A stretch of DNA of 64,000 nucleotides from ZC4RG17 sp036380875 (GCA_036380875.1 DASVDX010000091.1:9192-73191); one strand, 5' to 3'. Counted from the first letter of the stretch, positions 11,845 to 23,031 are shown. Notes: generated by a model not told the origin, from the letters alone. A program made the numbers and translations.

Positions 11845-12863
11845 TCGTCACCCCTGAGGCGCTTGCCGGTGCGCGGGTCGAAATAGCAGAGGTCGGCGGC
11901 GGCGACCCCGAACTCGTGGGTGGCGCCCTCCGGGATCGAGGCGTTCACCGGCACCCGGGCGATCACCTTGGTGTTCTCGTCGTAACCCTCCACCGTGCCG
12001 TACAGGAAACGGTCCGACCCCAGATACTCGCTGCGGTTGACGTGGAAGCGAAACGTCGACGGCATGTCGCGTTCGGCGAACTCGGTGATCGGCCTGAAGT
12101 TCTCAGGCCTGAATCCGACCACCCGGTGCTCGCTCCGCAGCAGGTTCATCGGTGGCGACCCGATGAACGTGGCGACGAAGGTGTCGGCCGGGTCGGAGTA
12201 GATCTCCTCGGGTGTGCCGAACTGACGGATCCTGCCATCGGACATGACGGCGATGCGATCCCCCATCCCCATCGCCTCCACTTGGTCGTGAGTGACATAG
12301 ATCGTGGTGATCCCGACCCGGCGCTGGAACTCCAGGAGGTCGTCGCGGGCCGCCGCCCGCAGCTTGGCGTCGAGATTCGAGAGGGGCTCGTCGAGCAGGA
12401 ACACGTTGGGCTCCCGTACCAAGGCCCGGGCGAGCGCCACCCTCTGGCGCTCGCCACCGGACAGCTGGCGGGGTCGGCGCTCCAGGTAGCGATCGATGCC
12501 AAGGAGCTCCGCCGCCCACCTGACCCGCTTGTCCTGTTCGGCCTTGTCGACACCCTCGGCCCGCAGCGGGAAGGCGATGTTGCGCGCCACAGTCATGTGC
12601 GGGTAGAGGGCGTAACTCTGGAAGACCATCGCCACCTTGCGGATGCGGGGAGGGAGGCCATTCATCTTCTCGCCACCGATGAAGATCTCCCCGGAGGTGG
12701 GCTCCTCCAGACCCGCGATCATCCGCAAGAGCGTGGTCTTGCCGCAACCGGAAGGGCCGAGCAGGACCAGGAACTCCCCCTCGCGGGAGGCGAGGTCGAC
12801 GTCGTCGACCGCCGCCATGTCCCCGAAGACCTTGGTGAGGTTCCGAACCTCGACCACCGACAC
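11841..12863 (-). CDS. Sugar ABC transporter ATP-binding protein (UgpC/MalK type)
   Basis: A 340-residue ATPase: Walker A GPSGCGKTT (about residues 35-43), Q-loop VFQSYALYP, signature LSGGERQRVALARAL, Walker B VFLLDEPLSNLDA, H-loop VTHDQVEA, then a C-terminal TOBE-like regulatory domain (about 230-340). The GTG at 12863 was chosen because gaggggg lies at the right distance upstream and family members start directly at this point; in-frame codons further upstream lack support. This ATPase type often energises several sugar importers. Here it sits between the binding protein and the two permeases. Confidence 0.9.
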   Translation of the reverse strand: MSVVEVRNLTKVFGDMAAVDDVDLASREGEFLVLLGPSGCGKTTLLRMIAGLEEPTSGEIFIGGEKMNGLPPRIRKVAMVFQSYALYPHMTVARNIAFPLRAEGVDKAEQDKRVRWAAELLGIDRYLERRPRQLSGGERQRVALARALVREPNVFLLDEPLSNLDAKLRAAARDDLLEFQRRVGITTIYVTHDQVEAMGMGDRIAVMSDGRIRQFGTPEEIYSDPADTFVATFIGSPPMNLLRSEHRVVGFRPENFRPITEFAERDMPSTFRFHVNRSEYLGSDRFLYGTVEGYDENTKVIARVPVNASIPEGATHEFGVAAADLCYFDPRTGKRLRGDE

Positions 12864-12876
12864 GCAGATCCCCCTC

Positions 12877-14325
12877 TCAGGCGTCGCCGCCGACCAGACC
12901 TCTCCCGCGCCAGTCTGCGTAGATGGCCTGGATCTTCGCCTCGGCATCGGCGACGGCCTGCTCGGGGGTCTTCTCCCCACGGGCCGCCTCGGCGAACATC
13001 ACCGGAATGATCGACTCGCCGAAGATCTGGCCAGTGGCCGGATTGGCGGGCCCGGGATGGCCCACGTTGGTGCTCCAGTTGATGGCGTCGCTCAGGACCG
13101 CCAGCTTGTCCGAGGGCTGAGACCCGAACGGGTCGTCGGCCACCCAGTCGCTCAGCTCGGGAACCAGCGAGTCCCAGGCGGGGAAGTCGTACAACTGGGA
13201 GTGCCAGCACGCCGCCTCGTAGTTGAGCGTGTAGTGGAGCAGGAACTCCTTGGCCGCGTCGACGTTCTGGGCATGGTTGGGGATGATCCAGTTGTACATC
13301 ACGTGGGTGGCGACCACCCGCGCCGCCGGTCCCTCCAGCGCCGCGCTGAAGAACGTGTCCCCTGCCACCTCGGGGTTGGCCTCCTGGGAAGTGCGGTACG
13401 CCGAGATCGAGTTGAGGATGTACGACAACTGCCCGGCGATGAGGCCCTCGTTGTTGGAAGCCGCCTCCCAGGCGAACACCTCGTCGGTCATCGCTCCCTC
13501 GTAGAGGGACTTCATGTACTCGACGGCGGCCACCGCCTCCGGCGAGTTGATCACGACGTTTTCGTTCTCGTCCTGGATCGACGCCCCGAACGACCACAAC
13601 AGGGCCCGGCCGGCCATGTTGGAGTCGATCTCCTGGGACATGCCGATGCCCATCTGCACGCCCTGGTCGGAGTAGATCTTCGAGCCGTACTCGAGCAACT
13701 CGTCCCAGGTGGTGGGGCCGTCGGGCAGGCCGGCGGTCTCCCACAGGCTCCGCCGATAGTTGCCCGGGTCCGGCACCCAGCCGGGGCAGTAGGCGTAGTA
13801 CTTGTCGGTGTTGGGGTTGTAGCTGGAGCGCTGGCAGATGGCGAGCTGCTCGCCCCACCGGTTGGACGCCTCCTCGGTCACGTCCTTCATGTCGACGACG
13901 CTCGGCTCGAACTGCGACAGCGGGGCGATGTACTGGATCAGGTCGTGCCCTTCGCCCGCAGAGATCTCCGCCGAGATGCGGGCAGGGATCTCCGCCACGG
14001 TGATGTGGTCGACCGTGACGTTGACACCCACTTGCTGGCCCCATTCCTGCACGAACGGGTCGAACCATTCGTCATGGGCAGGTACGAAATGGCTCCACAA
14101 GAGAATGCGGAGCTCACCCGAGAGGGGGACTGTCGGCTCCTCGAACTTGATCTCCGGAGCGCCGATGCTGGTAGAAGGACCCGACGTCGCGGTCCCGGTG
14201 GTGCCGGGGGCTCGGGTGGTGTCTACTCCGGCGCGTCCCCCGCAGGCTGCGAGTCCTGCCATCACGAGATAGCGGAGAAAGTCCCGCCGTCGGAGTCCCG
14301 TGAACTCGCGCGGATCGAAGGTCAT
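12877..14325 (-). CDS. Extracellular solute-binding protein, Tat-type lipoprotein
   Basis: About 482 residues. The N-terminus has a twin-arginine motif (LRRRDFLRY) followed by a hydrophobic stretch and a lipobox (LAAC), so the protein is probably exported folded by Tat and lipid-anchored. A Thr/Ser/Pro-rich linker follows, then a family 1 solute-binding fold. It captures a sugar or polyol for the ABC importer encoded just downstream. The start at 14325 is supported by AAGGAGGGAGTG directly upstream. No regulator gene is adjacent, so neither ligand nor control can be inferred. Confidence 0.88.
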   Translation of the reverse strand: MTFDPREFTGLRRRDFLRYLVMAGLAACGGRAGVDTTRAPGTTGTATSGPSTSIGAPEIKFEEPTVPLSGELRILLWSHFVPAHDEWFDPFVQEWGQQVGVNVTVDHITVAEIPARISAEISAGEGHDLIQYIAPLSQFEPSVVDMKDVTEEASNRWGEQLAICQRSSYNPNTDKYYAYCPGWVPDPGNYRRSLWETAGLPDGPTTWDELLEYGSKIYSDQGVQMGIGMSQEIDSNMAGRALLWSFGASIQDENENVVINSPEAVAAVEYMKSLYEGAMTDEVFAWEAASNNEGLIAGQLSYILNSISAYRTSQEANPEVAGDTFFSAALEGPAARVVATHVMYNWIIPNHAQNVDAAKEFLLHYTLNYEAACWHSQLYDFPAWDSLVPELSDWVADDPFGSQPSDKLAVLSDAINWSTNVGHPGPANPATGQIFGESIIPVMFAEAARGEKTPEQAVADAEAKIQAIYADWRGRGLVGGDA

Positions 14326-14417
14326 CACTCCCTCCTTGTGCCGACCTCGGCGGCCCAACATAGACGGTGGCCTACGAGCGCGCGGGCAGAATCAGGGTGT
14401 TTTTCGATTCCGGAGAA

Positions 14418-14906
14418 TCAGCCGAGCCAGATCTCGGACAGAGACTGGTCGGCGATCGGGGCCCACGCCTGTGGATCGACGTGACGGAGCAGGACCGCGG
14501 CGACGTCGCGCAGCGACACCACTCCGAGGCCGCCGTCGGGCATCGACACCAGGACATGGCGCATCTGCTCGTTGAGAAGCAGTCCGGCGCACATCGCCAC
14601 CGACATCGAGCCGTCGACGATGATCGGACCGGGCGTGGCGACGGTGCTCACCGGCTCGTCGGGATCCGCGCCGGCTCCGATGCCACGGGAGATGTCGCGC
14701 TCGGTGACAACGGCTCGTCCTCGGTCGACGACGAGGGCGGACACGCCTTCGACGCGCATGAGCCGCGCCGCCTCTGCGATCGACGCGATTCCTTCGATCT
14801 CGACGGTCGGTCGTCGAACTAGGGCCGCCACCGGCGAACCGGGGGAAACCGACTCAGCCGCCGAGTGAATGTGATGCGGAAGGCGTGTCCAGTCCCTCAG
14901 TCTCAT
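14418..14906 (-). CDS. CBS-pair protein
   Basis: About 162 residues with two CBS domains: EGIASIAEAARLMRVEGVSALVV (about 37-59) and SMSVAMCAGLLLNEQMRHVLV (about 99-119), each followed by the short strand-helix of the fold. Such small proteins sense adenine nucleotides, or act as redox or metabolic switches. The ATG at 14906 has caggagcg upstream; another in-frame ATG lies seven codons earlier. It is a single gene between the importer operon and lactate dehydrogenase, in the same direction as both. Confidence 0.75.
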   Translation of the reverse strand: MRLRDWTRLPHHIHSAAESVSPGSPVAALVRRPTVEIEGIASIAEAARLMRVEGVSALVVDRGRAVVTERDISRGIGAGADPDEPVSTVATPGPIIVDGSMSVAMCAGLLLNEQMRHVLVSMPDGGLGVVSLRDVAAVLLRHVDPQAWAPIADQSLSEIWLG

Positions 14907-15001
14907 ATATCGCTCCTGGCCTGACATTCGAGTGATACGAGACACACCACTCGGGCGATAGGGACCTATTACCCGAGACGACCCGCCAGACGTCCCGGTG
15001 G

Positions 15002-15943
15002 CTAGAAGTCGACGGCGTCCAGGGCCTTGCGGACGGCGTGCGCCGACGTCCGGATCTCTTCGATCTCCTCTTCGGTGGCGCTGAACGGCATGATCTCGCC
15101 GGCACCGCCGGCGTCGACCAGACGAGGCAACGAGATGCAGACGTCGCCCAGGTCGAAGGTGGATCCGACGGGGGCGGTGACCGGCAGGACCGCCGAGTGG
15201 CTCTCGTGGTCCAGAGCGTCGAGGATCTGAGTGACGGCGAGAGAGATCGCCCAGCTGGTCGAGCCCTTGCCGGCGATGATCTCGTAAGCGGAGTTGCGCA
15301 CCTCGGCGAGGATCTCCTCCCGGTCGGAGGCCTCGAGTCGGCGACCGTCGGCGGTGCGCAGCTCGACGAGCGGTGCCCCGCCGATCGTCGCAGAGGACCA
15401 CAGCACCGTCTCGGAATCGCCGTGTTCCCCCACCACGTGGGCGTGCACGTGCCGTTCGGCGATAGCGAAACGGAGGGCGAGGAGATGACGAAGGCGCGAA
15501 GAGTCGAGAACGGTGCCCGAGCCGAGCACCGTGCCGTCGTCTCTACCGGTGAGCCTGATCGTGAGCTGGGTGAGAACATCGACCGGATTCGTCACGATGA
15601 GGAGGAGCGCGTCGGGGGCTGCCTCCGTCAGCCGCGGGACCATGTCGCGGAAGATCCCGGCGTTGCGGGCGGTCAGCTCGAGCCTCGATTCGCCCGGGCG
15701 CTGCTTGGCCCCGGCGGTGATCACGATCACGTCGGCGCCCTCGCAGACAGAGATGTCGGTGCTTCCGGCGATGGTGGCCGGTCCCACGAACTCGAGTCCG
15801 TGGCTGAGGTCGAGGGCCTCGGCCCGAACCTTCTTCTCGTCGAGGTCGTAGAGCGAGATGTGGTCGGCGATTCCGCGGTTCAGGGCGGCGAACGCCACCG
15901 CGGTGCCGACGCTTCCCGCACCGACGATCGAAACGTGACGCAC
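15002..15943 (-). CDS. ldh: L-lactate dehydrogenase
   Basis: A 313-residue LDH/MDH superfamily enzyme. The N-terminal VGAGSVGTAVA is the NAD motif. The substrate loop reads AKQRPGESR (about residues 80-88), with Gln at the position that selects pyruvate/lactate (malate dehydrogenases have Arg). The active-site histidine is in VGEHGDSE (about residue 175). The start codon is GTG. It would interconvert pyruvate and L-lactate in the cytoplasm. It lies near GAPDH and in a window with NifJ, which fits a pyruvate branch point under low oxygen (inference). Confidence 0.88.
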   Translation of the reverse strand: MRHVSIVGAGSVGTAVAFAALNRGIADHISLYDLDEKKVRAEALDLSHGLEFVGPATIAGSTDISVCEGADVIVITAGAKQRPGESRLELTARNAGIFRDMVPRLTEAAPDALLLIVTNPVDVLTQLTIRLTGRDDGTVLGSGTVLDSSRLRHLLALRFAIAERHVHAHVVGEHGDSETVLWSSATIGGAPLVELRTADGRRLEASDREEILAEVRNSAYEIIAGKGSTSWAISLAVTQILDALDHESHSAVLPVTAPVGSTFDLGDVCISLPRLVDAGGAGEIMPFSATEEEIEEIRTSAHAVRKALDAVDF

Positions 15944-15964
15944 GGCGACAGTATGTCACCCACC

Positions 15965-16135
15965 TCAGGGGCGCGTGCGCTTCCGGCTCGCCCAGGCATC
16001 GAGGATGGCGCCGATCACGAGACCGACGGCCGCGCCCGCGATCGGTCCCCACCATCCTCCCGTGATCAGAAGCCCGAAGATCAACCCGATCGGGGCTCCG
16101 GCTGTGATGCCTACTCCGGTCCAGTTGCCACGCAT
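15965..16135 (-). CDS. Small glycine-zipper membrane protein, 56 residues
   Basis: GAAAGGAGGCGGCAG precedes the ATG at 16135, an excellent ribosome site. The product has a hydrophobic stretch with regular glycines and alanines (GVGITAGAPIGLIFGLLITGGWW, then GPIAGAAVGLVIGAILDAW) and a basic tail (RKRTRP). It probably spans the membrane twice. It resembles other small glycine-zipper membrane proteins with no assigned role. It lies 22 bases upstream of the lactate dehydrogenase start, so the two may be co-transcribed. Confidence 0.7.
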   Translation of the reverse strand: MRGNWTGVGITAGAPIGLIFGLLITGGWWGPIAGAAVGLVIGAILDAWASRKRTRP

Positions 16136-16353
16136 CTGCCGCCTCCTTTCAGGTCTCAGTGGATCAGATCGGACCTGTGAGGGCCAGGGGCCTTCGGCCG
16201 GCGGGAGAAGGGACCAATGCCCCTGTCGGCCGGTCGGCGGGACAGGCATGCTGATCGTCGGAGCGCCGCCATTTCCGTGGAAGGACGGCCCCACCGCCGT
16301 CCAAGCCCGGGTCTGGTTCCGTCTCGTCGCGGGCGGCGCTCCGCCCCTCCGCC

Positions 16354-16965
16354 CTAGCGCCCTTCGAGAATCTCCTCGAGGGGCGCTTCCTCTGTTTGCG
16401 GAGCTGACTTCGCGACTCGGGCGCGAGCCATCACGAAGTCGGCGAACTCGACGGCGGCGCGGCGGATGCGATCCGTGATCGCATGCTCTCGGCCTTCATC
16501 CCAGTCCTCGGTCGCGGCGAACACCGCTGTCGGGGTCACCACGGCGCGCAGATAGGTGAAGAGGGGCCGGATGGCGTGGTCGAGGGCCAACGAGTGGCGC
16601 GGCGTGCCGGCGGTGGCGCCGATGAGCACTGGCTTGCCGGCGAGGGCATCCGGCTCGAGGACGTCGAAGAAGTTCTTGAAAAGGCCGTTGTAGGAGGCAC
16701 TGAAGATCGGGGTCACGGCGATGAGCCCATCGGCCTCCGCCACCGTGTCCATCGCTTCGCTCAGTCGGGGCGATGCCGAGCCGGTGAGCAGGTAGTCGAC
16801 GAGGTCGTGGGCCATGTCCCGCAATTCGATGACCTCGACAGTCGCCTCGGCGCCCCTTTCGGCCAGCGTCCCCGCCGCCGCCTCGCCCAAGTGGTCGGCG
16901 AGCTGGCGTGTAGAGGAAGGCTGGCGCAGCCCAGCAGTGACGACGGCGACGGTGATTTGTTCCAT
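16354..16965 (-). CDS. NADPH-dependent FMN reductase (CE1759-like)
   Basis: A 203-residue flavodoxin-fold reductase. VVTAGLRQPSSTRQLAD at the start is the FMN phosphate loop, and TPIFSASYNGLFKNFFDVL (about residues 85-103) is the conserved flavin-binding segment of this group. Members of the CE1759 group reduce FMN with NAD(P)H for partner flavin monooxygenases. GAGGAG lies before the ATG at 16965; an open extension upstream is unsupported. No partner monooxygenase is adjacent. Confidence 0.82.
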   Translation of the reverse strand: MEQITVAVVTAGLRQPSSTRQLADHLGEAAAGTLAERGAEATVEVIELRDMAHDLVDYLLTGSASPRLSEAMDTVAEADGLIAVTPIFSASYNGLFKNFFDVLEPDALAGKPVLIGATAGTPRHSLALDHAIRPLFTYLRAVVTPTAVFAATEDWDEGREHAITDRIRRAAVEFADFVMARARVAKSAPQTEEAPLEEILEGR

Positions 16966-17046
16966 GTGCTCCTCGGTCGACGGTACTCGGGAATCTGGGG
17001 ACGCACCAGTTGATACGTCAACCGCTCCAACTCGCCGCTGGCGCAT

Positions 17047-17087
17047 CGTATTCCTCGCCGGGGCGAGGCCGCCCCGGCGGGGATACG
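17047..17087 (-). terminator. Long GC-rich hairpin after gap
   Basis: CGTATTCCTCGCCGGGG pairs with CCCCGGCGGGGATACG across a short loop, with one bulge. Two smaller palindromes (CCTCGCC-GG-GGCGAGG and CCGCC-CC-GGCGG) are nested inside. It lies directly after the GAPDH stop and ahead of the FMN reductase gene, so it most likely ends the gap transcript. Confidence 0.6.
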
Positions 17088-17101
17088 ACGAAGAGAGAGC
17101 G

Positions 17102-18103
17102 TCAGCTTTCGCCGGCGACGATGGCGCTGATGTCGACCATCCGAGCGGAGTAACCCCACTCGTTGTCGTACCAGGCGACCAGCTTGATCACGTTGCCGTT
17201 GAGGAGCAGCGTCGAAGGAGTGTCGACGATCGAGGAATGCGGGTCGCCGATGATGTCACGGGACACCAGTTCCTCTTCGGTGAGCCGCAGGATCCCTCTC
17301 ATTCGCCCCTCGGCCGCTTCGGCCAGCGCCTCGTGGACCTCGTCGATCGTGACTTCGCGGCTGAGCGTGGCAGTGATGTCGGAGACGGACCCGTCCTCGA
17401 CCGGCACCCGATAGGCCATTCCCGTCATCTTGCCCTTCAGTTCCGGGATCACCTTCTCGGTCGCCTTGGTGGCGCCGGTGGTGGTGGGGATGATCGAGAG
17501 GGCGGCAGCCCGTCCTCGTCGCCGCTTGCGGGTCGGAAGGTCCATGAGCGACTGGCTCGACGTATAGGCGTGGATCGTGGAGAGCATCAGATGCTCCACG
17601 CCGAATCTGTCGGACAGCACCTTGGCCACCGGGGCCAGGCAGTTGGTGGTGCACGAGGCGTTGCTCACTATGTGGTGCTTCTCGGGGTCGTAGGTGTCCT
17701 CGTTCACACCGATCACGAACGTGGCGTCGGCGTCATCGGACGGAGCGGAAATCACGACCTTCTTCGCCCCGGCTTCGAGGTGGCCGGCGGAGTCCTCCCG
17801 GGACCGCATCGCCCCGGTGGCCTCCACCACCACGTCGACACCCAGATCTCCCCACGGGAGCTTCGAGGGGTCGCGTTCCTGACTGAACGGGATCTTGTGT
17901 CCGTCGACCACGAGGGTCGCGCCGTCGGTCGACACCTTGCGCGGGTACCACCCGTGAACCGAGTCGTACTTCAGCAGGTAGGCGAGATCGTCGAGCTCGG
18001 AGAGGTCGTTGATCCCTACCACCTCGAAGCGGTCGTCTTCCAAGAACTGCTTGAACGTGCAGCGTCCGATGCGGCCGAAGCCGTTGATAGCAACGCGGAC
18101 CAT
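17102..18103 (-). CDS. gap: Glyceraldehyde-3-phosphate dehydrogenase, type I
   Basis: A 333-residue enzyme. INGFGRIGR at the N-terminus binds NAD, and SNASCTTNCLAP (about residues 149-160) carries the catalytic cysteine. HAYTSSQ gives the catalytic histidine region, and WYDNEWGYSARM ends the catalytic domain. It makes 1,3-bisphosphoglycerate in glycolysis. CCGGAGG lies before the ATG. It stands without pgk or tpiA next to it, which is unusual but not rare in this phylum. The hairpin at 17047-17087 closes the transcript. Confidence 0.95.
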   Translation of the reverse strand: MVRVAINGFGRIGRCTFKQFLEDDRFEVVGINDLSELDDLAYLLKYDSVHGWYPRKVSTDGATLVVDGHKIPFSQERDPSKLPWGDLGVDVVVEATGAMRSREDSAGHLEAGAKKVVISAPSDDADATFVIGVNEDTYDPEKHHIVSNASCTTNCLAPVAKVLSDRFGVEHLMLSTIHAYTSSQSLMDLPTRKRRRGRAAALSIIPTTTGATKATEKVIPELKGKMTGMAYRVPVEDGSVSDITATLSREVTIDEVHEALAEAAEGRMRGILRLTEEELVSRDIIGDPHSSIVDTPSTLLLNGNVIKLVAWYDNEWGYSARMVDISAIVAGES

Positions 18104-18199
18104 CCGAAACCTCCGGTGTAGCTCCTCCTCCGAAACCTAGTCACGGGGGAGTTGTTGTCGTAGGGACGGATGGCCCGGGAGAAGAGTCCCTTCGGAGGC

Positions 18200-18355
18200 T
18201 CAGGCGGCTTGCGAGAAGTTGCGTTCGGCGGGCTCGGCTCGCTCGAGCAGATCGCCGACCAAGAGCGACACGACCGAATAGACGCCCACCGCCAGGAACA
18301 CCACCCCGGCGACCACGGCCGCCGCCACCATCACCACGTTCATGATCACATCCAT
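18200..18355 (-). CDS. Small single-span membrane protein, 51 residues
   Basis: A short frame starting ATG-GAT-GTG-ATC at 18355, behind an AGGTGG ribosome-like sequence. The product has one strongly hydrophobic stretch of about 28 residues (VVMVAAAVVAGVVFLAVGVY and on), then an acidic-basic tail ending AERNFSQAA. It reads as a membrane micropeptide. Upstream lies a four-copy tandem repeat of its own translation-initiation region, which also encodes an Arg-rich leader ORF overlapping its start (see 18346-18450). It is encoded 96 bases upstream of gap on the same strand. No family recognised. Confidence 0.6.
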   Translation of the reverse strand: MDVIMNVVMVAAAVVAGVVFLAVGVYSVVSLLVGDLLERAEPAERNFSQAA

Positions 18356-18450
18356 GCCCACCACCTATCCATGTCCCGCCGCCTGTTCATGTCCCGCCGC
18401 CTGTTCATGTCCCGTCGCCTATTCATGTGCCGGCGCCTGTCCACGTTCAT
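18346..18450 (-). CDS. Possible Arg-rich leader peptide ORF, 34 residues
   Basis: An open frame from ATG at 18450 whose product is built of six-residue repeats (MNRRRD, three close copies plus divergent ends) and finishes with a Trp-rich tail (MDRWWAWM). Its TGA lies ten bases inside the 51-residue membrane protein gene, in another frame, so translation of the two would be coupled or in competition. The arginines use AGG-CGG-CGG triplets. It may be a regulatory leader, or merely the by-product of a tandem duplication of the ribosome site. No strong Shine-Dalgarno sequence precedes its first ATG. Confidence 0.35.
   Translation of the reverse strand: MNVDRRRHMNRRRDMNRRRDMNRRRDMDRWWAWM
18370..18441 (-). 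repeat. 18-bp tandem repeat, four copies, containing ribosome site plus ATG
   Basis: Read on the minus strand the unit is AACAGGCGGCGGGACATG. Copies lie at 18370-18387, 18388-18405, 18406-18423 and 18424-18441; the first two are identical and the others differ at two and three positions. A diverged fifth unit (GATAGGTGGTGGGCATG) supplies the actual start of the 51-residue gene. Each copy has an AGGAGG-like core about seven bases before an ATG, so the repeat is a multiplied translation-initiation site. Confidence 0.85.
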
Positions 18451-18620
18451 ACCTACAAGATGCACCAAGGCTGTGACACGTTCCAGAAAGTCGATCGAAT
18501 CAATTCACTCGCTCGACTACTCGACCCCCACCTAACGTGGCTGATACCGCGACTCCGAGGAAGGCATTGCGCGAAGCACGGTGACATCCGACTCCCCCTC
18601 CCCGGCCCTGGAGGACCACC

Positions 18621-20079
<1,459 letters not shown>

Positions 20080-20099
<20 letters not shown>

Positions 20100-23031
20100 A
20101 TCGGTCGAGGGCGGCGAACTGAGTCGCCGCCGCTTCGGTGCCGGACTGACGAGCCTGCTCGATCAACTCCCTGGCCTGGTCGACTAGGTCCTGATACGCC
20201 CCGAGATCCCCGTTGCGCAGCGCCTGGTCGGCCTGTTCCAACAGCTGAGCCGCTCGGTCGAGCAACTCCTGCACCGACTGGGGAACGGTGGGCGGCTCTT
20301 CGTCGGTTGGCTCCTCGTCAGACGGCGGGGCTTCTCCGTCCGAACCCGCCTCTCCGAAGACCATAGCCAGGGCCTCGTCCAGGCTCGGAGCCCACTCGAT
20401 CGAGTCGCCGAACACGACCACAACGCGGCGGAACTCGGGGAATCCGCCCTGTTCTTGAGCCTGGAGGTAGATGGGCTGGATGTACATGATCGACTCCTCG
20501 ATCGGCACCACGAGGATGTCCCCCCGGATCACCGTCGATCCCTGTTGACTCCAGAGCGTGAACTGCTCGGCGATCTCGTCGTTCTGCTGGATGCGGTCCC
20601 CGACCTGGCCCGTCCCGCCGACGAGGGAGCCCTGGGGCATCCGGAAGTCGATCAGGCGGCTCGGCTCCTCTGCTGTGGGGGCGTCGGCAACGAGGAACGC
20701 CGACATGTTCGGCCGCTGCCGAGGGTTGAACGGCTGGAGCAGGAGGTACGAGAGCGCGTCTTCCCCGGGGAGCTGGGCCATCAGGTAATACGGCAGCAAC
20801 TCCCGGAGGTGCTCGACCTGCCCCCCGGCCTGCACTGTGTCCCCGTTCAGCAGCTCGGCCCCCGGGAAGAGGCCGCGGCGAATCGTGGCCGGGTCGGCGG
20901 GAATCGACCAGGCGTCGTTGCGGGTGAAGAACTCCGAGGGATCGTCGACGTGGTAGTCGAGGTAGATCTCGCCCTGGATACGGAACAGGTCTTGCGGATA
21001 ACGGAGATGCGACTCGAGCCCGTCGGGCATCTCGGATCCGTCCCGGAACATCTCCGGGAACGTCCGCCGCCAGGCCCGGATCACCGGATCCGAGTCGTCG
21101 ACCACATAGAAGGTGACTGTGCCGTCGTAAGCGTCGACCGTCGCCTTGACGGAGTTGCGGAGGTAGTTCATCCCCGGCCGCAGGTCGCTCGATCGGGCGA
21201 GCCTCCGCATGGCGTTGGGCGTGACCGGCTGCGAATAAGGGAAGTGGCCCGACGATGTGTAGAGGTCGAGCACCCACACGATTCGGCCATCGTGGACCAC
21301 CGGGTAGGGATCCGAGTCCACCGTGAGGAACGGAGCCAGGTCGCCGACGATCGAGCGGATGTTCCGCTGCACCAAGACCCTGCTGTCGGGGCGGATCTGC
21401 CCGGAGATCAGGAGGTTCAAGTCCCGGTAGCGGAAGGCGAAGGCGATGCGGCGCCACAAGCTTCCGACGTTGACCCCCGCCTCCCCGCTGTACTCGTTGA
21501 ACAGGATCCGCTCCCCCTCGACCGGCATGTCGACTTCCTGGGGCGAGCGGCCTGTCTTGACGATGACGGGCCTTCCCGGCGTGTACGTCTCCCCGAAGTA
21601 GATGCGGGGCTCTTCGAGTTCGAGCGGGTCCTCGGTTGCCTGCGGCGGCAGGTTGGCGAGCAGGAACTGGGGCTGCCCGTCCCGCTCCACCCGGTTGGCC
21701 TGGCTGGCGACTGCCCCGATGCCGTGGGTGTAGATGAGCCGGGTGTTCTGCCAGTTGTTGTTGCCGACGGCGTCCTCGTCGAGTTCGCGGACGGCGATCA
21801 TCACCTGCGTCGGCTGGCCATCGAACTCGTACCGATCGGTGTCGACCAACTCCAGGCTGTAGTAGGGGCGGATCTCCTGCAGGTTCTGGTAGGTGCGGGG
21901 CAGGACGGCGGTGTCCCACAGCCGAAGGTTGTCGATCGTGATCCGGTTCGCCTCGATGTCCTCGACGGTGAGGTCACCGGCTGCCCGGAAGGGCCTCACT
22001 TCCACGTCGTCGAGGCCGTAGGCGATCCGGGTGAACTCGATGTTGTGGGCGATGTACTCCGACTCCAGGCGCAGTTGTTCGGGAACCACCTGGAGTCGCT
22101 CGACCACGGCCGGGTAGATCAGGAGGGCGGCGATGGACACCAGGATCCACCCGCCGACCGCCATCAGGGCGAGGGTCCATCCTCGCCGCCAGATGTTGAC
22201 GATGAAGAGGACCGCCGCCACGACGGCGATCGCCATGAGCAGCCGCAAGGCGGGCAGGCGGGCGGTGATATCGGTGTATCCGGGGCCGAAGAAGTTCGAC
22301 TGCCGGTTCGAGTAGAGGAGCGCCAGTGCGTCCAGTCGGTAGATCGCCGCCCGCACCAGGGCCATCAATGCCAGCAGCACCGACACATGGATCTTGGCGC
22401 CGCTGTTGAACGTCGGCATGGAGCCACGCCGGACACGAATGCCGCCTTGGAGGTAGTGGGCGACGACGGAGATGACGGCGGCGGTGGCGAGGACGTTGAA
22501 CAACCAGCGGAGGGCTACGTCGAGGAGAGGGAACTGGAAGACGTAGAAGCCGGTGTCGAGCCGGAAGATCGGGTCGTTGAGCCCGAAGTCGTTGCGGGCG
22601 AAGAACAGGAACACACTGTCACGCCAGGTCGCGACTCCGACGCCCACGAAGAGGGCGAGCAGAAAGGCGACGATGAACCTCAGGCGCCCCGTCCGGCCTT
22701 GCACCCAGTAGCGGAATCGGGCGACCAGTTCCTCTTCGTCTCCGATGTCCGTTGGAAAGAACCGGGGGGCGAGGCGCTCCGTCAGGTAGAGCGTGAGCCA
22801 GAAGATGAAGAAGGCGACGAGCGTGCCGGCGGCGCCGAGGCCGATCCCGACAGACCACCGTTTGACCCACACCGACGAAAAGCCGAGGGAGTCGAACCAG
22901 AGGTAGTCGGTCCACAGCGTGCCGAGGGCGGTCAGCGCCAGGTAGACGACGAGAGCACCCGCCAGGAGGTAGGCGAGCCCGCGGCGACGCTCCGTGGGCC
23001 CACTACGAGTGGGGGGTGTCCGAGAGAACAT
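20080..23031 (-). CDS. UPF0182 family membrane protein
   Basis: About 983 residues, the length of the actinobacterial UPF0182 family (for example Rv3193c). The N-terminal third holds seven predicted membrane helices. A large extracytoplasmic domain follows, with NNWQNTRLIYTHGIG and QGSTVIRGDILVVP as family landmarks. It ends in an acidic Pro/Glu stretch and a helical tail rich in Gln/Ala (about 905-980). The function is unknown. The ATG at 23031 is preferred because it starts at the family N-terminus, though no clear ribosome site is present. A PDZ/Lon-like gene lies nearby at 25064, as in mycobacteria. Confidence 0.88.

Noticed and set aside
14906..14990. GGGTAA upstream of the CBS-pair gene as a SigB-type promoter
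   Set aside because: No GTTT-like -35 at 14-17 bases; the four bases there are ACGT.
16136..16353. Possible RNA gene or hairpin in the gap before the FMN reductase stop
   Set aside because: Only imperfect short inverted repeats (for example around 16217-16250) without promoter or terminator; nothing supportable.
18370..18441. Short direct repeats as a CRISPR-like array
   Set aside because: The copies are directly adjacent with no spacers and only 18 bases long. They are a tandem duplication around a translation start.
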